Of a stretch of DNA of 64,000 nucleotides, positions 8,399-17,034 are shown in pieces. Positions within the stretch are counted from its first letter, which is position 1; the number at the start of each line of letters is the position of its first letter. The DNA is taken from positions 62,001 through 126,000 of the forward strand of contig NZ_WNLA01000015.1 in assembly GCF_009720865.1 (NCBI RefSeq), given 5' to 3'. The translations under genes and the position numbers were made by a program. The notes below the pieces were generated by a model. That model searched no databases. It had not been told where the DNA came from and saw nothing but the letters and a program-made list of their open reading frames with translations. The stretch comes from Pseudoduganella ginsengisoli (GTDB taxonomy: Bacteria > Pseudomonadota > Gammaproteobacteria > Burkholderiales > Burkholderiaceae_D).

Positions 8399-8902
8399 TT
8401 ACTCCTGGCGGGCGTCGAGAAACGGTGCACTTTCTTCGCGCCTGCGGGCAATCAGGCCATGCGCGCTTACCCTTCGCCCGCCTATCGTCGTACGGATATT
8501 TCGCAACATGACGTCAGCCGCCTCTCCCAGCCGGCCCCTATCAATTAATTGCAACGTTCTCGTCGCACCGTTCGCCCCCGTGTTGTAGACATAGCTCACC
8601 AGGCCATCGAACTGCTCTTGCGTCAGAGACTGATGCGTGACGCTCCTTCTGACTGCACTTTTCGCATCCCGGAGAGCCGCAGAAAACGAGGTTTCTATCT
8701 GCGTCACTGACAGCGGTCGCTGTAACTCTTCTTCGGTGCACGGGCCGCGATGCACCAGAATACCGATTCCATACGTACAGTTACCGCGATTCCCGCCCAT
8801 ATCGTTGTAGTATCCGCGTACAGTTTCTCTGTTTCGCAACCGTTGACGCGCCGCGGCGCTGAGAGACAGGTCAGCATTGGAGTTCCGGATATTCGTTGCC
8901 AT
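8399..8902 (-). CDS. GH24-type lysozyme (phage-lysozyme fold), putative antibacterial effector
   Basis: The 167-residue protein has no signal peptide. ATG 8902 was chosen because GAGGAG sits 7 bases upstream. The catalytic region is RNRETVRGYYNDMGG (Glu26, Asp34) followed by TYGIG (Thr43), matching the Glu-Asp-Thr arrangement of T4-type muramidases. The later FDGLVSYVYNTGANGA segment is the usual GH24 helix. There is no holin, spanin or other phage gene nearby. It is followed at once by a small exported protein, so it is better explained as a delivered peptidoglycan-cleaving effector than as an endolysin. Delivery by a type VI system is inference. Confidence 0.8.
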   Translation of the reverse strand: MATNIRNSNADLSLSAAARQRLRNRETVRGYYNDMGGNRGNCTYGIGILVHRGPCTEEELQRPLSVTQIETSFSAALRDAKSAVRRSVTHQSLTQEQFDGLVSYVYNTGANGATRTLQLIDRGRLGEAADVMLRNIRTTIGGRRVSAHGLIARRREESAPFLDARQE

Positions 8903-9014
8903 AGATTCGCTCCTCACGATTCAGTCACAGCTGCATTTCAGCCGAATACTGAATTTACCAATGACAACAAGGTTCTTATTGCAGTATCACAACAGCGCGG
9001 CACGTTAACATGCG

Positions 9015-12000
9015 CTAAACGTTCACCGTTCCATGGCGGGAGTCCGCAATCGTGGCCCCGCCGTGCTCTTCCCACGCAGACAGCGGCAAGCGCAGCAATT
9101 GCCGGAAGCGCTCCACGTCGCGGACGTCGACTGCCGTCACACCGTACCAGCCATTGCGCCCGCTGTTCTTGACGACATACAGCGCGGCATCCGCAATTTC
9201 CGTCACCTCTTGCCAGTCCGCCGCCTCGGGCAACTGGCGCGCAGGCGGGAAGCATGCGTAGCCGATCGAACAGGTTTTCGGCAACGCCATCCCGTCCGGC
9301 AAAATAAACGGTTCGTCCGCCACTGCCGCACGTATCCGCTCCGCCAGCTGCGCAGCCTTGCGCCTGTGGGTTGCCCGCGCCACCACCAGGAATTCTTCGC
9401 CGCCCCAGCGGATCACAAAGTCGCTTTCACGGAAGGTGTTCAACAGGCGCTGCCGCATTTGGCACAGCACCGCGTCACCCGCCGCATGGCCATGCTGGTC
9501 GTTCACTTGCTTGAAATGGTCAATATCGATCAGGAAGAACACCAGGTCCGCGTTATCGGCCGGCGCTGCGCCATCCCGCGCACTATCATTGTGGCGGCGG
9601 ACCGACTGCGCCACGTCCGCCTCGATGTGCTCGGACAGGAAGCGGCGGTTGTGCAGCCCGGTCAGCGGGTCCGTCACGCAGGCCAGCTCCAGCGCCTGCG
9701 ACTTGATTTCCAGCGCCTCCGACACTTCCTGCAACTGCACCGTGCGTTCGGCAACGCGCAATTCGAGTTCTTCCTCCCTGCGGCGCAAGCGCCAGGTGCG
9801 CCACTGCACCAGGCCCATCACGGCAGTGCTGCCCATCGCCAGCATGCCCAGGCGGGCCCACCACGTTTCCCACCACGCAGGCAACACCTTGACCTTCAGC
9901 GACGCCATGGAATCGCTCCACGCGCCATTACGGTTGGTGCCTTGTACTTGCAGCGTGTAGTCGCCAGGCGGCAAGTTGTCAAAGCTGGCCACGCGCAAAT
10001 TGGCGGCCGCTTGGCGCCACGCGGGATCGTAGCCCAGCAAGCGGTAGCGGTAATGGTTGCGTTCCGGCGCACTGTAATCGAGGGCGGAAAATTCAGCGCG
10101 GAACGTGCGCTGCTGCGGCGTGATATGCAGCACATCATTCAACGGGAATGGCGCCGGCTGGCCGCCCACCGATAGCGCCGTCAGCACGACGGGCGGCTGG
10201 TATGCCCAGCTGGCATATTGGTCCGGCTGCACGACCAGCAAGCCCCCTGCACCGCCAAACAGCATGCGGCCATCGCGCAATGGCGCGTACGCGCGAAACC
10301 AGCCGGTACCGAAGTCCACGCCATCGGCTATGCTGAATTCTTCATAACGCCGCTCGGCCGGATAGTGCACGCCCCGATGGGTCCAGATCCTGCCTGCGGC
10401 ATCGCGCAATAAATTCGCGCCGATCGCGTGCCCGTCCGGCCCTTTGCTGTCAAAGGCCAGCGTGTAGCGCGCCTGCCGGCCTTTGATCTGGTCGACGCGG
10501 AAACGGCCGCCGTCGGAATCCACCCACAGGCCATCCGCGTCGGCCAGCAGGCCCTTGACCGCGTAATGGCTGGCCGCTGACGCGGGTGCGGCGTCGACTT
10601 GATGCGCGGTCCCCGCGTCAATCCGGTACAGCCCCGCGACATTGCCGGCCCAGATGCGTCCCGCCGGATCCTGCACGATGGCGTCCACGTTGCCGCTGAC
10701 CGGGCTGCCGTTTGCCTGCTTCACGGGCGCCACGTCGGCGGCGCCCGGATCACGCCGCATCAAGCCGCCACGCCCGCCTATCCACAGCACCCCATCGCGG
10801 TCCGCCAGCAGCCGGCGCAAGCGGCCGCCAGGCACGTCGTACGCGCGGAGAAAGCGCCGGCCGGCGTCAAATTCATACAAGCCGTCATCGGTGCCGACCC
10901 ACACGTGGCCATCAAGGCCCTGCGCCACGGCGCCGACCGGTACGGCAGAGGCGCCGCCGCCCAGCGGCTGGCCCGGCAACACAATATCGGCCACCGTCCG
11001 CAAATCCTGGTCCAATACCGTCACGCCGCGGTCTGCCCGCCCCAGCCATATTTCGCCGTTACGCATTTCCGCGATGCTGCGGATGCTGATGTCAGCCGAC
11101 GGATCCGACAGCTCCGGCGTCACGATGGAAATCCCCGGCAGCGGCGGCACGTGGCGCTGTACGCCGCCGCCATAGGTGCCAACAAACAGCACGCCGGAAC
11201 GGTCGCGCACGATGCCGCGCACGTCCGGCGCCGCCAGCGAGCCTGTCCGCCCTCGCACCGAACGCACCTGCTGCAACAGCGCGCCGCTGCCGGCGGCGCG
11301 GATTTCAATGCCGTTCGAGCGTCCGATCCAAAGCTGGCCGTGACCCGCTTCCGAGATGGCGTTGACAGCGCCGGCCTGCCCCGACTCGCCATCCGTCAGC
11401 CACGTCGCCTGGCCGGACGCGGGATCGACAATCAACAGCGCGCCATTTAATGTGCCAACCCAGATGCGGCCCGCACTGTCTTCGTGCAGCCTGGCCACCA
11501 CTTGCCGCGCCAGCCGCGCCTCGTCGGCGGCATCGCGCAGCACGCTGGCGAACTGGCTGCCGCCCTGGGCCATGCGCGCCAGCCCTTTCGCGCCACCGAT
11601 CCACAAATCGCCCCGGCGGTCCAGCAACATGGCATTGACCCGGTCATCGGGCACGCCGCCTGTCGCGGCACGCCGGTGTTCGAATTTGCGGGTGGCGGCA
11701 ACGTAATGATCGAGACCGCCGTCAACGAGGGCAATCCAGAACCCGTCCGCGCCATCGGAAATAATGGCCCGCACCATTCCGGCGCCCACGGAAGCAGGAT
11801 TGGCCGCATCATGCAAAAAGAATTCCGACAGGCCAGTGCGCGCATCAAGCGCCACCAGCCCGAAGGTTGCCAGGCCCAGCCATACCCGCCCGTCGCGCCC
11901 GGGCGCAATGGCCGTGACGGAACTGATGACTTCCGTATCGTCCGGCTTGCTCCGGATGGGAAAACGGACAAAATCATAGGCGTCATAGCGCGCCACGCCG

Positions 12001-12230
12001 GTCGCGCCGCCAGCCCAGATATAGCCTTGCGCATCCTGGGCGACAGCGGTGACGACGCCATCCATGATGCTGTTGTTGTTGAGGGTTTGAATGAACTTCA
12101 GTTCGGTTTGCTGCGGGGCCGCTGCCCATGCCGGTGAAGCATGGAATATCATGGCCCACAAGCACAGCAGGATGGCCTGCGCCACCCTGGACCTGATCCC
12201 GGCACGATGCAGCTGGTTGGCAGTGTTCAT
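9015..12230 (-). CDS. propeller-sensor diguanylate cyclase (Reg_prop, Y_Y_Y, GGDEF)
   Basis: The 1071-residue protein starts at ATG 12230, which has GCGGAG upstream and gives a signal peptide ending AWAA. The large periplasmic part is two seven-bladed Reg_prop propellers with repeated motifs such as GYIWAGGATGVARYD, GRVWLGLATFGLVALD and GHVWVGTDDGLYEFD. A Y_Y_Y domain (about 705-780) and one membrane helix (about 785-805) follow, then a short coiled coil and a GGDEF domain (about 850-1030). The active motif is GGEEF (near 941), so it should make c-di-GMP. Most hybrid propeller sensors end in a histidine kinase; this is the cyclase-output version. No partner regulator is adjacent. Confidence 0.9.
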   Translation of the reverse strand: MNTANQLHRAGIRSRVAQAILLCLWAMIFHASPAWAAAPQQTELKFIQTLNNNSIMDGVVTAVAQDAQGYIWAGGATGVARYDAYDFVRFPIRSKPDDTEVISSVTAIAPGRDGRVWLGLATFGLVALDARTGLSEFFLHDAANPASVGAGMVRAIISDGADGFWIALVDGGLDHYVAATRKFEHRRAATGGVPDDRVNAMLLDRRGDLWIGGAKGLARMAQGGSQFASVLRDAADEARLARQVVARLHEDSAGRIWVGTLNGALLIVDPASGQATWLTDGESGQAGAVNAISEAGHGQLWIGRSNGIEIRAAGSGALLQQVRSVRGRTGSLAAPDVRGIVRDRSGVLFVGTYGGGVQRHVPPLPGISIVTPELSDPSADISIRSIAEMRNGEIWLGRADRGVTVLDQDLRTVADIVLPGQPLGGGASAVPVGAVAQGLDGHVWVGTDDGLYEFDAGRRFLRAYDVPGGRLRRLLADRDGVLWIGGRGGLMRRDPGAADVAPVKQANGSPVSGNVDAIVQDPAGRIWAGNVAGLYRIDAGTAHQVDAAPASAASHYAVKGLLADADGLWVDSDGGRFRVDQIKGRQARYTLAFDSKGPDGHAIGANLLRDAAGRIWTHRGVHYPAERRYEEFSIADGVDFGTGWFRAYAPLRDGRMLFGGAGGLLVVQPDQYASWAYQPPVVLTALSVGGQPAPFPLNDVLHITPQQRTFRAEFSALDYSAPERNHYRYRLLGYDPAWRQAAANLRVASFDNLPPGDYTLQVQGTNRNGAWSDSMASLKVKVLPAWWETWWARLGMLAMGSTAVMGLVQWRTWRLRRREEELELRVAERTVQLQEVSEALEIKSQALELACVTDPLTGLHNRRFLSEHIEADVAQSVRRHNDSARDGAAPADNADLVFFLIDIDHFKQVNDQHGHAAGDAVLCQMRQRLLNTFRESDFVIRWGGEEFLVVARATHRRKAAQLAERIRAAVADEPFILPDGMALPKTCSIGYACFPPARQLPEAADWQEVTEIADAALYVVKNSGRNGWYGVTAVDVRDVERFRQLLRLPLSAWEEHGGATIADSRHGTVNV

Positions 12231-12342
12231 TGGTCTCCGCGGGATGGGACAACGCCACCTATCTTGTCTGCAACATTGTACGCGCACCCAGCCCAAACGC
12301 CGGCACGTCACGTGCCAGACTGTGGGTTCCCCGCACGTGGTG

Positions 12343-12762
12343 TCATGGCCGCCGCGGCGGCCAGCCCAGCCGTTCCGCCGCGCGGGCTTGGACTTCAAAC
12401 CAGTTGTCCCAATAGTAATGCCGGCCTCGCAGCATTTGCCACAGGCTCGATAGCGGATACGCGGCAAAAAACACGATGCCCCAGCGCTCGTACTGGCGCA
12501 CATGCTCCCGTTCATGGGCGCGCAAACGGTGTTGTTCCTGCCACGTCAGGGCAATGACAGTATGGCCGAATGTAATGGCAGTAAAAGGCAGCCGCCGCGC
12601 CAGTGGTCCCGGCTGCCCGCCTGGCCATAGCGCCACTTCCACGACGCCCGCCACGCGTCTGGCACGGGCGCCAGCCAGGTACGCCAGCGCAGCCAGCGCC
12701 AGCCCGACGGCCGTACAGGGGGCTGCCCACACGTAGGCAGCGGCTGCACGCAGGCTCACCAC
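12343..12762 (-). CDS. membrane protein with HExxH-like motif
   Basis: The roughly 139-residue protein starts with GTG overlapping the end of the TonB receptor gene by 7 bases, so translational coupling is likely. It has N-terminal hydrophobic segments and then the motif HEREH within RAHEREHVRQYERWG. A hydrophobic stretch and an aromatic-rich tail (HYYWDNWFEVQARAAE) follow. The motif and the Glu in the tail look like a minimal zinc-peptidase core, but catalysis is unproven. The gene product is not one I recognise; its job may be linked to the receptor it is coupled to. Confidence 0.65.
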   Translation of the reverse strand: MVSLRAAAAYVWAAPCTAVGLALAALAYLAGARARRVAGVVEVALWPGGQPGPLARRLPFTAITFGHTVIALTWQEQHRLRAHEREHVRQYERWGIVFFAAYPLSSLWQMLRGRHYYWDNWFEVQARAAERLGWPPRRP

Positions 12763-14894
12763 TTGCCGGTCAGCTGCACCACCAGCGCCCGCGCATAGAC
12801 GGGAATGTCGAACGGCAGCGCCAAGCCTGGCGCCAGGCTCGGTTCGCGCGCATCGGCATTGAACAGGTTGCGCACGGAGGCCGAGAAGTTCCAGCCACCG
12901 GCTGCATGGTGCGTCAACGTGGTATCAAAGGTCTTGTAATTGGCAATCGGCGTGCGCGCATCACCTGGCGCCCGGCGCCGTCCCGCCACCCAGTTCAATT
13001 GCGGGCTCACACTCCAGTCGGGGCTGAAGCGCCAGTCCAAACGGGAATTCGCGTGATGGCGCGGCGCATAGCCGGGGTCCATTTTCGTGCCCTGGTCCAT
13101 GGCATTCTGGCGCGAATACCCAGCTTCCCAGTGCACATCGCGGGTCACGTCCCACACCACTTCCACTTCGCCGCCGTTGCCTTTGACACTACCGGTATTC
13201 TGGTAGCTGGCGCCCGGCGCCGGTGCTGGATTGGCCACCGTGCGGATAATATCCGTCATCGAATAGCGGAACAGGCTCACGCTGACATTCAAGTCCTGGC
13301 GCGCCTGCCACGTCAGCACCCCTTCCGTCGTGCTGATTTTTTCCGGCCGCACGCTGGCGTTGCCATTGTTGACGGGGTTAATGCCGAACAGTTCATTGAA
13401 GCTGGGTGAACGGAATGCCCGGCCATGCAGCAGCTTGACGGTGACGTCGAGGCTGGCATCCCACACCACGGCCAGGCGGGGATTCGTCGTGCCGCCAAAG
13501 TCGGAATAGCTGTCGTGCCGCACGCCGGCCGTCAGCGCCCAGTCGGGTGCAAATTGCCACTCATCCTGCACGTACACGTAATCGACGTTGCGGCGCTGCG
13601 GCTTGATGTGCGGCTGGATCGCATCGTAATTCATGACGGGACCGGACGGCACGGGGACGCCGGCCGGCGTCAACAGGAAATTTTTGAAAGTATGGACCTT
13701 GTACAGGTTCATATCGTCATGCCCGACACCAGCCCGCACCAGGTGCTGGCGCCAGCCGCTATAGGTTGCGTACGCCGACGCGCGCACGTTGCGCTCCCAG
13801 CGGAACGGGCCGCCGATCATCCCGTTCGGGAATAAATTCGGGCCGATACGGGCGCCTGGCGGAAACAAGCCCAACCCTTCCGGCGATTGCTCTGTGAAGA
13901 ACATGGCGCTGAGCGATGCGCCCAGGCCCCAGCCTTCAGCGAAGTCATGGTCAGTCCATGACAAGTCCGTGATGGCATTGCCGCTTTGCGAAAAGTGCGT
14001 CGGATCGACTGCGGAATTCACGCCGGACCCCATGCCGACGTGGTTGCGCCATTTGACGCTGTTACGCCAGCGCCAGTTCTTGTACGTCAGCTCCAGGCTG
14101 GCATCAAGCGCATCGTGCGCCAGGCTCATGGGACCGGGCGCCAGGCTGGCTTTGGTTCCGAACCGGCTGTCGTTCAAGGTCTGTGCATCGGCCTTGATGA
14201 TGCTGTGCGCCCCGGCCGTTGTCCCCACCTGTACATAGGCGGCTATACCTACCGGCCCGTCATTGCTGCCATATTCGACCCAGCCTTCCAGCGTGCGGTA
14301 AGAGCCGGCAATGACGCCTGCGCGCGTGCCCAGCATCTGGTCGGCGGTCTTGGTAATGATGTTGATCACGCCGGCAAACGCATCCGCACCATACAGCGCG
14401 GAACCGGGACCACGGATCACTTCAATGCGGGCCACGTTGGTCAGCGGATAACTGACCCACATATTGCCCTTGTCGCCGTTGAAGTCCGTCATCATGCGCA
14501 TGCCGTTCAGCAAGACCAGCACTTGGGGATTGCTCGGCCCGCCACCGCCAATGCCACGGATGATGTAATTCGGTGGGTTGATGGTTGCCGCGCGCGTCAC
14601 GTGGAAACCAGGCACGGTTTCCAGCACCTGGTCCAGGTCGGTCGCGCCCATGGCAGCAATGTCGTCGGCGGTGATGACACTGGCCACCGCTGGTGCGCGG
14701 CGCAGCAATTGCTGCGAACCGGTCGCCAGGCTGATGGTCGACTTGCTCATGCTGTACAGCGCCATGTCTTCCTCGTCCGGCGACGCTGCGGCTTGCGCAG
14801 CCCAATGCGGTCCAGCCAGCAGCAAAGCGCTGACCAAGGTGCGCATGACCGGAAATGGCCTGGAAAACATATTTCTCATTTGAAACAACGACAT
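12756..14894 (-). CDS. TonB-dependent outer-membrane receptor
   Basis: The 712-residue protein has a signal peptide (through AAQA). The plug domain (about 60-175) contains ITADDIAAMGATDLDQVLET, IRGIGGGGPSNPQVLVLLNG and IEVIRGPGSALYGADAFAGVI. A beta barrel follows and ends with a hydrophobic aromatic C-terminus (LVVQLTGKW). The plug most resembles colicin-I-receptor/FepA-like and vitamin B12-type receptors. Substrate cannot be read from sequence. No Fur box or siderophore genes are next to it; only the HExxH membrane protein follows in the operon. Several methionines compete as start; ATG 14894 is the longest reasonable one. Confidence 0.88.
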   Translation of the reverse strand: MSLFQMRNMFSRPFPVMRTLVSALLLAGPHWAAQAAASPDEEDMALYSMSKSTISLATGSQQLLRRAPAVASVITADDIAAMGATDLDQVLETVPGFHVTRAATINPPNYIIRGIGGGGPSNPQVLVLLNGMRMMTDFNGDKGNMWVSYPLTNVARIEVIRGPGSALYGADAFAGVINIITKTADQMLGTRAGVIAGSYRTLEGWVEYGSNDGPVGIAAYVQVGTTAGAHSIIKADAQTLNDSRFGTKASLAPGPMSLAHDALDASLELTYKNWRWRNSVKWRNHVGMGSGVNSAVDPTHFSQSGNAITDLSWTDHDFAEGWGLGASLSAMFFTEQSPEGLGLFPPGARIGPNLFPNGMIGGPFRWERNVRASAYATYSGWRQHLVRAGVGHDDMNLYKVHTFKNFLLTPAGVPVPSGPVMNYDAIQPHIKPQRRNVDYVYVQDEWQFAPDWALTAGVRHDSYSDFGGTTNPRLAVVWDASLDVTVKLLHGRAFRSPSFNELFGINPVNNGNASVRPEKISTTEGVLTWQARQDLNVSVSLFRYSMTDIIRTVANPAPAPGASYQNTGSVKGNGGEVEVVWDVTRDVHWEAGYSRQNAMDQGTKMDPGYAPRHHANSRLDWRFSPDWSVSPQLNWVAGRRRAPGDARTPIANYKTFDTTLTHHAAGGWNFSASVRNLFNADAREPSLAPGLALPFDIPVYARALVVQLTGKW

Positions 14895-15054
14895 ACTTTT
14901 CGTTAAACCCCATCCACCTTACCCGTTGCAAGCCACTTAAGCAATTTATATGTTGTCAATCTGCATCGGAGCGGGACTTGGCCAATATCAAGGATTACAA
15001 TCGGACGGCTACACAAACTCCGTCTTCATCCTTAACTAACGATAAGGAAGTCAC

Positions 15055-15420
15055 ATGAAAAAGAGTGTTGCAGCCTCCCTTCCCTTGCTGGCCATGCTGG
15101 CCTTTTCCGCCACCACCGCAACTGCCGCTGAACTGTGCCGCGTCGGCCAGAATGTGGATGCACTGTGGGAAGGCAAATGGTACAAAGCGTCCGTCACGTC
15201 GACGTCCGACAGCCAGTGCAAGATCACGTATCCCGGCTATGGCAAGGAATACGACGAATGGGTGGGACCGGACCGCCTCAAGATCAAAGTCATGTGGAAA
15301 GGCGACTGGTATCCCGCCCGCGTGGTGCGCCGCGAAGGCAGCAATTACCTGATCAGTTATGACGGCTACGGGCAGGAAGACAACGAAATCGTGCCGGTTT
15401 CGCGCATCGCCGCGCGTTAA
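15055..15420 (+). CDS. secreted protein with two Tudor/agenet-like repeats
   Basis: The 121-residue protein has a signal peptide (through TATA). The remainder is two copies of one unit: GQNVDALWEGKWYKASVTS.. and LKIKVMWKGDWYPARVVRR.., each ending in a [Y/S]-[P/D]-GYG[K/Q]-[E]-[Y/D]-[D/N]-E stretch. The aromatic W-x-G-x-W-Y-x-A pattern is that of Tudor-knot/agenet domains, normally intracellular peptide or nucleic-acid readers. Here they are exported, so a cell-envelope ligand is likely but unknown. A GATAAGGA ribosome site precedes the start. It converges on, and overlaps by 4 bases, the gene on the other strand. Confidence 0.75.
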   Translation: MKKSVAASLPLLAMLAFSATTATAAELCRVGQNVDALWEGKWYKASVTSTSDSQCKITYPGYGKEYDEWVGPDRLKIKVMWKGDWYPARVVRREGSNYLISYDGYGQEDNEIVPVSRIAAR

Positions 15421-16136
15421 TCCGCCAGGCTGACGCCGCGCGCGCTGATGTGCAAACGGTCCGGGTCCAGCCCGATTGTGCGCAAATTCTCCCGCGCAGC
15501 ATGGCGCAAATTCGCCTGCTGCGCGGCAGGCTGCGGATTAGTTTGCTGCGACTTCCACGCCAGCGCCATGAACGTCCCCGTCATCGCACTTTGTTCATAC
15601 AAGTCGCGCAGCGCAGCCGGACTTTGCCCGCCCAGCGTGCTGCGCAATGACGGCTGGCGCCGCAACTGTTCCACCACCACGCCAAACTCTTCATCCGACA
15701 CTTCTTTCCCCGTCATCACCATGTAATTCCCGACCAGGAAAGCCGCCAGGGCGCCGCCCACATCATTGCGCGGCAAGCCCAGCTTGGTCTCTAGCTGCAT
15801 CCACACGCCCATGCTGTCGGCAAAAGCCTTCGTCATCGTGGCCCGGTGCTCGGACGGAAAATGCTGCGCCAGCGCGGCTGCATTGCGCTGCACGGCGGAC
15901 GGGCCGTCGGCACGCAGCGGCAGTTCGCGCCGGCCCTGCTCCCTCTTCGATTGATCGCTGGCGGCATTGATCATCGACAGGTTGTTCATCACCGAACTTT
16001 GCATGAAACTGCTGAGCGGCGCGCCATACGTCGCATAATCCTGCCCCAGCCATTGAGCGTGCGCCGGCAGCACAGCCCCAGCTGCCAGTGCCAGCGCGGC
16101 GCACTGCGACTTCCATCCGTGTACCCTGACCACCAT
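15417..16136 (-). CDS. secreted helical protein of unknown function
   Basis: The 239-residue protein has a signal peptide (through PAHA) and an otherwise alpha-helical, soluble sequence. The central segment GGALAAFLVGNYMVMTGKEVSDEEF and the preceding KAFADSMGVWMQLETKLGLP recall the DUF6683-type family of beta/gammaproteobacteria. That link is from memory and weak. There are no catalytic motifs. It ends against the Tudor-like gene with a 4-base convergent overlap. Confidence 0.6.
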   Translation of the reverse strand: MVVRVHGWKSQCAALALAAGAVLPAHAQWLGQDYATYGAPLSSFMQSSVMNNLSMINAASDQSKREQGRRELPLRADGPSAVQRNAAALAQHFPSEHRATMTKAFADSMGVWMQLETKLGLPRNDVGGALAAFLVGNYMVMTGKEVSDEEFGVVVEQLRRQPSLRSTLGGQSPAALRDLYEQSAMTGTFMALAWKSQQTNPQPAAQQANLRHAARENLRTIGLDPDRLHISARGVSLAD

Positions 16137-16268
16137 CGTTCCCTCCGTGGAAAAACCAGCGGATCAGGTTAGCAAATCATCATTCATCGCGCCGCACAAT
16201 TCCGCGTCCTGCACGCAACGGCGGATTGCACGATAATCGCTGATCCTGCAACCTGGAATATATAAACC

Positions 16269-16973
16269 ATGAGCAACCTGTCTGATTTCCCGATCACCGC
16301 CAAATGGCCTGCGCAACACCCGGAACGCCTGCAACTGTATTCGCTGCCCACGCCGAACGGCGTCAAGGTATCGATCATGCTGGAAGAAACCGGGCTGCCG
16401 TATGAAGTGCACCTGGTCAGCTTTGACAGCAATGACCAGATGTCGCCGGAATTTTTGTCGCTGAACCCAAACAACAAGATTCCCGCCATCCTCGATCCGA
16501 ACGGCCCGGACAACAAGCCGCTGCCGCTGTTTGAATCCGGCGCGATCCTGCTGTACCTGGCGGAAAAGACGGGCCAGCTGCTGCCGCACGATGCGGCGGG
16601 CCGCTATGAAACCATCCAGTGGCTGATGTTCCAGATGGGCGGCATTGGCCCGATGTTTGGCCAGGTGGGCTTCTTCCACAAATTCGCCGGCAAGGACTAT
16701 GAAGACAAGCGTCCGCGCGACCGCTACATCAATGAAGCGAAGCGTTTGCTGGGCGTGCTGGAACAGCGCCTGCAAGGCCGCGAATGGATCATGGGCAGCC
16801 AGTACACGATCGCCGACATCGCCACGTTCCCGTGGGTGCGCAACCTGGTCAATTATTATGGCGCCGGTGATCTGGTTGGCTTCGACAACTTCCCGAACGT
16901 GCAGCGCGCACTGGCGAAATTCGTCGAGCGTCCGGCCGTGGCGCGCGGCCTGAACATCCCGGCGCGCGGCTGA
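16269..16973 (+). CDS. glutathione S-transferase, YfcG-like (nu class)
   Basis: The 234-residue cytosolic enzyme has an N-terminal thioredoxin-like domain (about 18-100) with TPNGVKVSIMLEE, the cis-Pro segment NKIPAI and the glutathione-binding ESGAILLYLAEKTG. The helical C-terminal domain (about 105-230) has the ADIATFPWV motif. YfcG-type enzymes act as disulphide-bond oxidoreductases with glutathione, using Thr/Asn instead of a catalytic Cys or Ser; the TPN motif fits. It stands alone. Confidence 0.88.
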   Translation: MSNLSDFPITAKWPAQHPERLQLYSLPTPNGVKVSIMLEETGLPYEVHLVSFDSNDQMSPEFLSLNPNNKIPAILDPNGPDNKPLPLFESGAILLYLAEKTGQLLPHDAAGRYETIQWLMFQMGGIGPMFGQVGFFHKFAGKDYEDKRPRDRYINEAKRLLGVLEQRLQGREWIMGSQYTIADIATFPWVRNLVNYYGAGDLVGFDNFPNVQRALAKFVERPAVARGLNIPARG

Positions 16974-17034
16974 CGACAGGCCACAGCGCCGCCACCGACG
17001 TTGGCCTCACACCGTAGGGCGCCCCCGTCCTCCC

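Noticed and set aside
8399..8902. The lysozyme as part of a prophage lysis cassette
   Set aside because: No holin, spanin, structural, replication or integrase gene is nearby, and the next gene encodes an exported soluble protein instead of a holin.
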